From the NCBI GenBank assembly GCA_028873155.1, contig JAGWML010000149.1, forward strand, positions 1 through 7,567: a stretch of DNA of 7,567 bases, written 5' to 3'. The notes under the pieces were generated by a model. The model did not search any database and was not told the DNA's origin. It saw only the letters and a program-made list of their open reading frames with translations. Position numbers and translations under genes: made by a program. Of this stretch, positions 1-4,922 are shown piece after piece. The stretch is from Acidobacteriota bacterium (GTDB lineage: Bacteria > Acidobacteriota > Terriglobia > Terriglobales > Acidobacteriaceae). Numbering within the stretch: the first letter of the stretch is position 1; the number at the start of each line of letters is the position of its first letter.

Positions 1-1365
1 AGTGCCGTCCTCGTTGAGCGCGTGGGCGCGGATGGTCACGGGCTGGTTGGCGGGGTGGTCTCCCGTCATTTCGATGGGCAGGAAATTTTCAGTGAGGGCG
101 AGGGTGCGTCCACGCGCGGCAACCTCGGCAGGAGTGTGCAGAGTGAGCGCGGAGAGCGTGGCGCCAAGGAATTGGGCGCAGTGGGCCTGCTGCTTTTCGT
201 GGGCGAGCTGGCGCAGGGTGGCCATGCGCTCTTCGACGACCGGCGGGGGGACGGGATGCGCGGCGTGCAGCGCCCAGGCGCGGGTGTTGGGGCGCGGAGA
301 AAACGGGAAGAGATGGAGGTAGCCGAAGGGAAGCGTGCGGATGAAGTCGAGAGTTTCGGCGAACTCACGGTCGGTTTCGCCGGGGAAGCCGGCCATGACG
401 TCGGCTCCGAGGGTGAGCGCGGGACCGGCTGCACGGACAAGGGATTCAACCTTTTGCGCGTAGTGCCAGGGGCGGTAGCGGCGGTACATACGGCGCAGGA
501 CGGCGTCTGAGCCAGACTGCAGCGGGAGGTGGGCGTGGCGGGCGAGACGACCACCGCCGTATTCGGCAAGAAGGGCGATGAGGTTGTCGTCCCAGTCCAT
601 GGGCTCGATGGAACTGAGGCGGAGCAACGGCAGGCCGGTCTGCTCGATGACCTGACGGATAAGGCCCGGCAAAGTGAGCTGGGCCTGGCCAGGCTCGGGT
701 CTGAGGTCGCGGCCCCAGCGGCCGAGATTGATGCCGGAGAAGACGAGTTCACGGCCTCCGGCGGCGACGAAGCTGCGCACCTGGGTAAGAATGCGCGCGG
801 CGGGGAGGCTGCGCGAGGGGCCGCGCGTCTCCGGAATCACGCAGAAGGAGCAGCGGTTGCCGCAGCCCTCCTGGATTTTGAGATTGGGGCGCGTCTGCGC
901 GCCGGGATGGATGGGCGCTTCTTCGAGGAAAGAGTGCGCGAAACGGTCATCCGCCAGCACCAGCACCTGCGGTGCGGCGGGTGCGGCTTGCGCCCTATTG
1001 ATCTGGATGAGTTGCGGTGCGGATGGAGACGTGAGCAGGTCGAGTGCGACGGCGGGCGTGAACGCCTTGTGGCTGTTGCCGATGACGGCAGCGACGCCGG
1101 GCAGAGCGGCAAGTTCGTTGGGCGCGCGCTGGGCATAGCAACCCGTGACGACGATGCGCGCGCCGGGATTGCGCAGATGGGCGCGGCGGATATAGGCGCG
1201 AGCGGCGCGGTCGGCTTCGGCGGTGACGGAGCAGGTGTTGACGAGGATGAGATCGGCGCGCGCTGGCAGAGTGTCACCGTGCCCCGCCACGGCGAGCGCG
1301 GCGCGAATGGCCTCAGCATCGGCACGGGCGGCGCGGCATCCGAAATTTTCAATGTGAAAAGACAC
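1..1365 (-). CDS. mtaB: MtaB-type tRNA (t6A37) methylthiotransferase, radical SAM, C-terminus cut by window edge
   Basis: Read on the minus strand, one open frame of 455 codons runs from a GTG at 1365 to base 1 without a stop. MtaB enzymes add a methylthio group to t6A37 of ANN-decoding tRNAs, using two [4Fe-4S] clusters and SAM. The N-terminal methylthiotransferase domain shows its three cluster cysteines at C10 (NFGCRAA), C45 (NTCSVT) and C76 (VTGCYAQ). The radical-SAM motif CGNRCSFC gives C168, C172 and C175, followed by PETRGPSRS. SIEPMDWD, LPLQSGSD and DVMAGFPGET are further family landmarks. The last 60 or so residues, with ENFLPIEM, look like a TRAM RNA-binding domain. Family members are about 430-450 residues, so little is missing. 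The GTG start is supported by CGGAG at 1373-1377, 7 nt upstream. The residues after GCR are atypical (see findings). MiaB and RimO are alternatives, but the GCR and NTCSVT motifs favour MtaB. It is transcribed away from the AI-2E gene. Confidence 0.86.
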   Translation of the reverse strand, partial: MSFHIENFGCRAARADAEAIRAALAVAGHGDTLPARADLILVNTCSVTAEADRAARAYIRRAHLRNPGARIVVTGCYAQRAPNELAALPGVAAVIGNSHKAFTPAVALDLLTSPSAPQLIQINRAQAAPAAPQVLVLADDRFAHSFLEEAPIHPGAQTRPNLKIQEGCGNRCSFCVIPETRGPSRSLPAARILTQVRSFVAAGGRELVFSGINLGRWGRDLRPEPGQAQLTLPGLIRQVIEQTGLPLLRLSSIEPMDWDDNLIALLAEYGGGRLARHAHLPLQSGSDAVLRRMYRRYRPWHYAQKVESLVRAAGPALTLGADVMAGFPGETDREFAETLDFIRTLPFGYLHLFPFSPRPNTRAWALHAAHPVPPPVVEERMATLRQLAHEKQQAHCAQFLGATLSALTLHTPAEVAARGRTLALTENFLPIEMTGDHPANQPVTIRAHALNEDGT

Positions 1366-1372
1366 GGCGCTG

Positions 1373-1377
1373 CTCCG
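1373..1377 (-). promoter_or_regulatory. Ribosome binding site deciding the GTG start of the MtaB-type gene
   Basis: On the minus strand this reads CGGAG and sits 7 nt before the GTG at 1365-1363. No ATG in this frame lies nearby with a comparable site, and the first cysteine motif begins at residue 8, so a later start would lose the cluster-binding N-terminus. Confidence 0.6.
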
Positions 1378-1415
1378 TCGGCTGGTGCGGTGCGGGGAAA
1401 GTGATTGCTGCTTTA

Positions 1416-1444
1416 AGGGTAAAGTTGAGCCGCCTGCGTGTAAA
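1416..1444 (-). promoter_or_regulatory. Candidate sigma70-like promoter for the MtaB-type gene
   Basis: On the minus strand, TTTACA (1444-1439, 5 of 6 to the -35 consensus) is followed after 17 nt by TACCCT (1421-1416, 3 of 6 to the -10 consensus, with the key T1, A2 and T6 present). The implied transcription start is about 45 nt before the GTG. The match is partial and the call rests only on spacing and consensus. Confidence 0.33.
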
Positions 1445-1476
1445 GGAAGGGCAGGCGCGGCGACTGAGAGAGCGGG

Positions 1477-1509
1477 TTGGGGATACAGCGATTGTGGAAT
1501 CGCTATAGA
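1477..1509 (+). promoter_or_regulatory. Candidate promoter for the AI-2E family gene
   Basis: TATAGA at 1504-1509 (4 of 6 to TATAAT) is the best -10 candidate, with TAGACT at 1506-1511 as an overlapping alternative. No good -35 lies 17 nt upstream; the nearest TTG-containing hexamer is TTGGGG at 1477-1482, giving a long 21-nt spacer that contains the inverted repeat. A weak promoter that depends on an activator would fit, but this is inference. A 10-bp GC palindrome at 1522-1531 lies in the presumed leader. Confidence 0.3.
1484..1507. repeat. Inverted repeat with 7-4-7 geometry next to a -10-like box (operator candidate)
   Basis: AGCGATT (1487-1493) and AATCGCT (1498-1504) are perfect reverse complements around a 4-nt centre, GTGG. 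After one mismatched pair the outer TA/TA (1484-1485 and 1506-1507) also match. The right arm runs into TATAGA (1504-1509), a plausible -10 box 44 nt before the AI-2E start codon. A dyad in this position is typical of a repressor or activator site; which protein would bind it is not visible here. A short RNA hairpin is a less likely reading because the dyad would lie upstream of the inferred transcription start. Confidence 0.5.
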
Positions 1510-1547
1510 CTCGATGCGAGGGCCGCGCGGCTCACGGGAGAGCAAGA

Positions 1548-2612
1548 ATGAACGGCAAGGAACCGGAAGCAGTGCGCAGCAATGGGAACTGGGGCGCGTT
1601 GACGCTTTATCTCATTTCGATTGGGGCGGTGGCGCTGTGCCTTTGGATCGTGCTGCCCTTCATGGCCGGCATCACATGGGCTGTGGTGCTGGCGATTGTG
1701 ACGCAGCCGGTGTACGGGTGGATTCTGACGCGTCTGCGGAAGCCGGCGCTGGCGGCGACGGTGACGCTGATTGTGGTGTCTCTGAGCCTGGTGGTGCCTT
1801 CGCTGGTGGTGATGCTGAGCGCGGGCAACCACATCCTGATGCTGTTGAAGAGCGTGCAGAGCGCGACTGCGGAGCAGAGCGTGCGACAGTTTGTGGCCGG
1901 CCATGCAAGCCTGCGCGACGGGCTCAAATATGTGATGGACAACGTGGATGTGGATGCCACGATGGAGAAAGCGGCTGGCTCCGTGGCGAGCCAGGTGGGC
2001 TCGGTGCTGGGGAAGTCAATTGACGCAGTGACGCAGCTTGTGGTGATGCTGTTTCTTCTGTTCTTTCTGTATCGCGACAAGGATTCGGCACTAGGGATGG
2101 CACGGCGCATGATTCCCCTGAAGGCGGAGGAGACAGCTTATTTGCTTGTGCGGGTGGAGCATGCAGTGAAGGCGCTGGTGCTGGGGCGCCTGCTGGTGGC
2201 GGCGTTGCAGGGGCTGCTGGCGGGCATCGCGTTTGCCCTTCTGGGCGTGGGTGCGGCCACACTGCTGGGCGCCCTGACGATGCTGTTTGCGATGATTCCC
2301 GCAGTGGGCGCGTTTGTGGTGTGGCTGCCGGTTGTGGTGTATCTGTTCGCGATTCACCATTGGGTGCAGGCACTGATTCTGCTGGGAGCAGGGTCGCTGG
2401 TCATCAGCACGCTGGACAATGTGCTGTATCCGATTCTTGTCGGAACGCGGCTGCAACTGCACTCGGGACCGGTGTTTCTGGCGATGCTGGGAGGTGTTGT
2501 TCTGTTTGGCGTGACGGGGCTGATTCTGGGACCGATTGCGTTCAGCGTGACGGAAGCCCTGCTGGAGATCTGGCGTACGCGCAGCGCGGAGCCGGCAGGC
2601 GGAACGGCCTGA
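1548..2612 (+). CDS. AI-2E/PerM (UPF0118) family membrane permease
   Basis: This 354-residue polytopic inner-membrane protein matches the AI-2E family transporter pattern (PF01594; relatives PerM, YdiK, TqsA). Hydrophobic segments fall at about residues 19-38, 40-57, 70-92 and 160-176, then a dense block from 208 to 338. A soluble, more polar stretch at about 100-158 sits between the first and second halves, as is usual in the family. The family signature DNVLYPILVGTRLQLH begins at D290-N291, with P295, and is followed by the glycine-rich GGVVLFGVTGLILGP (315-329). Length is typical. The ATG has GGGAG at 1536-1540, 7 nt upstream. Valine and leucine codons are almost all GTG and CTG. Substrate is unknown: members have been linked to AI-2 export or cation/proton exchange, and nothing here chooses between them. 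The next gene starts 69 bp downstream on the same strand. Confidence 0.9.
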   Translation: MNGKEPEAVRSNGNWGALTLYLISIGAVALCLWIVLPFMAGITWAVVLAIVTQPVYGWILTRLRKPALAATVTLIVVSLSLVVPSLVVMLSAGNHILMLLKSVQSATAEQSVRQFVAGHASLRDGLKYVMDNVDVDATMEKAAGSVASQVGSVLGKSIDAVTQLVVMLFLLFFLYRDKDSALGMARRMIPLKAEETAYLLVRVEHAVKALVLGRLLVAALQGLLAGIAFALLGVGAATLLGALTMLFAMIPAVGAFVVWLPVVVYLFAIHHWVQALILLGAGSLVISTLDNVLYPILVGTRLQLHSGPVFLAMLGGVVLFGVTGLILGPIAFSVTEALLEIWRTRSAEPAGGTA

Positions 2613-2640
2613 CACGGGAGATATCGCCCTCCGGTATACT
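2609..2640 (+). promoter_or_regulatory. Candidate promoter in the gap before the MFS gene
   Basis: TATACT at 2635-2640 matches the -10 consensus in 5 of 6 bases and lies 42 nt upstream of the MFS ATG. CTGACA at 2609-2614 matches a -35 in 5 of 6 bases and overlaps the upstream stop codon, but the 20-nt spacer is longer than normal. The MFS gene may thus have its own weak start as well as read-through from the AI-2E gene. An imperfect GGAG/CTCC stem (2617-2632) without a T-run is the only terminator-like element in the gap. Confidence 0.33.
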
Positions 2641-2681
2641 GAAGATGTCCGCGCACCACGCCTGACTGTCTGCCTTCACGC

Positions 2682-3899
2682 ATGGAGAATACCGCCATCG
2701 AAAGCACTTCCGCCCCGACGCAGGACGCGTCACAGGGCAACACCTGGCTGATTCTCAGTTTCACGTCATTCACTTTTATCTGCTATCTCTCGATCGGCCT
2801 GCCGCTGGCGGTTTTGCCGCCGTATGTGCACCTGGGGCTGGGCTACAGCGCGGCGCTCGCCGGGCTGGTGATCAGCGTGCAGTACATTGCAACGTTCGTG
2901 AGCCGGCCGCTGGCGGGGCGCATCTCGGATCATCATGGAGCCAAGGTTTCAGTGCTGTGGGGCATGGGCGCGTGCGCGCTGAGTGGCGCACTGCTGCTGG
3001 TGGTGGTGATGGCGCACCGCGGGCCGCCGTGGCTGAGTCTTTTGATTCTGCTGGCGAGCCGGTTGGCACTGGGCACGGGCGAGAGCCTGGGCTCGACGGG
3101 CGCGACGCTGTGGGGCATAACGGCGACGGGCCACGAGCACATGGCCAAGGTGATTTCATATAACGGAATCAGCACCTATGGCGCGCTGGCGCTGGGCGCT
3201 CCGCTGGGCGTGGTGATGGAGCAGCGTTGGGGGCTGGGCGCGATTGGGCTGCTGACGATGGTGATTTGCGGCGCGAGCGTGCTGGTGGCAAGCGCGAAGG
3301 CGCCGGTGCCAGTGGTTCCAGGCAAGCATCTTCCGTTTCGCGACGTGGCGTTGCGCGTAACGCCGCATGGGATGGGCCTGGCGCTGGGCGGCGTGGGCTA
3401 CAGCGTGCTGGCGACGTTTGTCACCTTGTTCTATGCGAGCCGTCACTGGGATGGCGCGGCGCTGTGCCTGACGTCGTTTGGCGTGGCGTTTATCGTGGCG
3501 CGCTTGGCGTTCATTCAGACGATCAATCGCTTCGGAGGGTATCCAGTTGGCATCACATGCCTGACGATTGAGTCGCTGGGCGTGCTGCTGATGTGGCAGG
3601 CGCAATCGCCATGGGCGGCGTTCGCGGCGGCGGGAATCACGGGGTTTGGTTTTGCGCTGGTATTTCCGGCTCTCGGCGTAGAGGCGGTGAAGGGTGTGCC
3701 GGAGTTCAACCGCGGCACGGCGCTGGGCGTCTACACGGGATTCTCGGACGTGTCGTTCTTTCTGGTGGGGCCGACGGCGGGAACGCTGATCAGCATCTTT
3801 GGCTATCGCAGCGCGTTTCTCTTTTCGCTGCTGTGCGTGGTGGCGTCCCTGGTGATTGTGGTGGTGCTGGCGCGGCTCTCCATCCGCGCGGGCGAATAG
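2682..3899 (+). CDS. YhhS-type major facilitator superfamily transporter
   Basis: A 405-residue MFS protein with twelve predicted membrane segments, the same length as E. coli YhhS as I remember it. It shares many YhhS landmarks: SIGLPLAVLPPYVH (37-50), GLVISVQYIATFVSRPLAGR (61-80), the motif A-like stretch RISDHHGAK (80-88), GSTGATLWG (137-145), the cytoplasmic KHLPFRDV (215-222), ATFVTLFYASRHWDGAA (244-260), and FALVFPALGVEAVKGVP (324-340). YhhS-like proteins are viewed as efflux or sugar-efflux carriers with poorly known substrates, so no substrate is given here. The first 20 residues are polar and precede the first helix. The ATG at 2682 is the only sensible start: the frame has a TGA at 2640-2642 and no other start codon between. 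It lacks a clear Shine-Dalgarno sequence, which would fit coupling to, or co-transcription with, the AI-2E gene. Codon use is like its upstream neighbour. Confidence 0.9.
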   Translation: MENTAIESTSAPTQDASQGNTWLILSFTSFTFICYLSIGLPLAVLPPYVHLGLGYSAALAGLVISVQYIATFVSRPLAGRISDHHGAKVSVLWGMGACALSGALLLVVVMAHRGPPWLSLLILLASRLALGTGESLGSTGATLWGITATGHEHMAKVISYNGISTYGALALGAPLGVVMEQRWGLGAIGLLTMVICGASVLVASAKAPVPVVPGKHLPFRDVALRVTPHGMGLALGGVGYSVLATFVTLFYASRHWDGAALCLTSFGVAFIVARLAFIQTINRFGGYPVGITCLTIESLGVLLMWQAQSPWAAFAAAGITGFGFALVFPALGVEAVKGVPEFNRGTALGVYTGFSDVSFFLVGPTAGTLISIFGYRSAFLFSLLCVVASLVIVVVLARLSIRAGE

Positions 3900-3931
3900 A
3901 AACGTAGGCGCAGCAGGACAAACGATGAGAG

Positions 3932-3945
3932 GCGCTTCGCAGCGC
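3932..3945. terminator. Small stem-loop between convergent genes
   Basis: GCGCT (3932-3936) and AGCGC (3941-3945) form a 5-bp stem around TCGC. It sits in the 51-bp gap between the MFS stop (3899) and the dehydrogenase stop (3951). No T-run follows on either strand, so it would be a weak or Rho-assisted terminator at best. Confidence 0.3.
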
Positions 3946-3950
3946 ACACT

Positions 3951-4727
3951 TCAGCTTTTCGGTCGTGCCGCGCGCTCGACAGCATATGTGATGAGCGACA
4001 CGGGCAATGCCCGCACGAGGAGGGCCGTGAATCTTCCGCCGAAGTACGGAATCACGGTCCGCTTGCCGCGCGCCATCGCTTCCACTCCCTGTCGCGCGAC
4101 ATCTTCGGCGCTCTGCACGCCGCGCTTGAACGCCGCTGCGCGCGCCACATCAAAGAACTCGCTCTCGGTTGAACCCGGGCAAAGTGCTGTCACCTTCACG
4201 CCAAAGCGCGCTACTTCTGCCGCGAGTGCCTGCGCGAAGAAGCGGTCGAAGACCTTGGTCGCGGCGTAGGTCGTCAGGTAGGGAACGGGCTGGAAGCTTG
4301 CTGTCGATGCTACGACCATCACCCATCCGCGGCGTCGCTCGACCATGCGGGGCACAAAGAGGCGGGTGAGACGGACCACGGCCTCGCAGTTGACGCGCAC
4401 CTGGCTTAATTCCTGCTCTTCCGGGCTTGAATGAAACGCACCATACTGGCCGAGCCCGGCATTATTGACGAGAATCTCGACCGGTAAGCCCGCACCTTCG
4501 GTGGCGTTGAAGATCTGCTGCGGCGCTGCGGAGTCGTTGAGGTCGGCCGCAATCACGCGCACCTCTGCGCCTGTTGCGGTGAGGTCATCCGCCAGTGCCT
4601 GCAGCCGATCGGTTCGCCGCGCCGTCAGGATCAGGTTTGCGCCGCGCCGGGCCAGCTCACGCGCGAGGGCGACCCCGATACCCGCGCTTGCGCCCGTCAC
4701 GAGCGCCCATCTGCCACGAAAATCCAT
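3951..4727 (-). CDS. Short-chain dehydrogenase/reductase (SDR), classical type
   Basis: With the ATG at 4727 the product has 258 residues, the usual size for a classical SDR with a Rossmann fold. Seen motifs, in this numbering: TGASAGIG (11-18) for the dinucleotide loop, TARR (35-38) with arginines after the second strand that favour NADP(H), ADL (61-63), NNAG (88-91), N113, and the catalytic S141-Y154-K158 set (VASTASF and YAATK), then CPGSTESEFF (183-192). The closest group is the DltE/YqjQ-like SDRs (COG0300); the substrate cannot be told. Start choice: GGAGG at 4733-4737 lies 5 nt before the ATG at 4727 and the sequence MDFRGRWALVTGAS begins as family members do. An in-frame ATG at 4748 and a TTG at 4757 would add 7 or 10 residues and remain possible. 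It is convergent with the MFS gene and divergent from the peptidase, so it is probably transcribed alone. Confidence 0.9.
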   Translation of the reverse strand: MDFRGRWALVTGASAGIGVALARELARRGANLILTARRTDRLQALADDLTATGAEVRVIAADLNDSAAPQQIFNATEGAGLPVEILVNNAGLGQYGAFHSSPEEQELSQVRVNCEAVVRLTRLFVPRMVERRRGWVMVVASTASFQPVPYLTTYAATKVFDRFFAQALAAEVARFGVKVTALCPGSTESEFFDVARAAAFKRGVQSAEDVARQGVEAMARGKRTVIPYFGGRFTALLVRALPVSLITYAVERAARPKS

Positions 4728-4732
4728 GCCAG

Positions 4733-4737
4733 CCTCC
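4733..4737 (-). promoter_or_regulatory. Ribosome binding site favouring the 4727 start of the SDR gene
   Basis: The minus strand reads GGAGG, 5 nt before the ATG at 4727-4725. The upstream ATG at 4748 has only an AGG directly abutting it, and the TTG at 4757 only a weak AAGG, which is why the shorter form was chosen. Confidence 0.55.
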
Positions 4738-4835
4738 AGCACTTTCATCCTACCCAACCCACCTTGCCCACATCGCGGCTGGTCCTCCTTCTCTCGCTAC
4801 TCCGACACCCATCCTCGCTATTTCCTGTCGCAGAA

Positions 4836-4864
4836 AGTATGGGCGGCCCCTCGACAGATGTCCC
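4836..4864 (-). promoter_or_regulatory. Weak candidate promoter for the SDR gene
   Basis: On the minus strand GGGACA (4864-4859) and CATACT (4841-4836) are separated by 17 nt; each matches its sigma70 hexamer in 4 of 6 bases. It would give a leader of about 100 nt. The rest of the 195-bp divergent region holds a heptamer CTCGCTA repeated at 4793-4799 and 4814-4820 and nothing else recognisable. Confidence 0.22.
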
Positions 4865-4882
4865 TTTCCCGGCGTCTCCCAG

Positions 4883-4891
4883 TGATAGCAT
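4883..4891 (+). promoter_or_regulatory. Candidate extended -10 element for the S9 peptidase gene
   Basis: TGA followed by TAGCAT (4886-4891; 4 of 6, with T1, A2 and T6 present) has the TGn form of an extended -10 box, which can work without a good -35. It ends 31 nt before the GTG at 4923, leaving a short leader that holds the GAGGAG ribosome site. No convincing -35 hexamer is present. Confidence 0.3.
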
Positions 4892-4908
4892 CGCCTCACA
4901 TCCCATTC

Positions 4909-4914
4909 GAGGAG
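4909..4914 (+). promoter_or_regulatory. Ribosome binding site deciding the GTG start of the S9 peptidase
   Basis: GAGGAG lies 8 nt before the GTG at 4923. The frame stays open upstream to an ATG at 4764, but that extension lacks a ribosome site and would bury the signal peptide behind 53 extra residues. Confidence 0.7.
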
Positions 4915-4922
4915 ACGACCTG

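Noticed and set aside
529..1404. A 291-codon plus-strand open frame antisense to the MtaB-type gene.
   Set aside because: Glycine-, alanine- and aspartate-rich with no recognisable domain; the minus-strand frame contains all the expected cysteine motifs.
1522..1531. Ten-base palindrome GCCGCGCGGC just before the AI-2E ribosome site.
   Set aside because: Short GC-only palindromes are common by chance in this composition, and the loop would be too small for a full hairpin.
1548..2612. Calling the AI-2E family gene a quorum-sensing (AI-2) exporter.
   Set aside because: The family name comes from one characterised member; other members have different proposed roles and no AI-2 synthesis or uptake gene is visible here.
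4793..4820. Heptamer CTCGCTA repeated directly 21 bp apart in the SDR/S9 intergenic region.
   Set aside because: The spacing of two helical turns is suggestive, but one repeated heptamer in a region this size is weak evidence for a binding site.
4764..4922. N-terminal extension of the S9 peptidase to an ATG at 4764.
   Set aside because: No ribosome site at 4764, the added residues are not family-like, and the GTG at 4923 has GAGGAG at 8 nt and directly opens a signal peptide.
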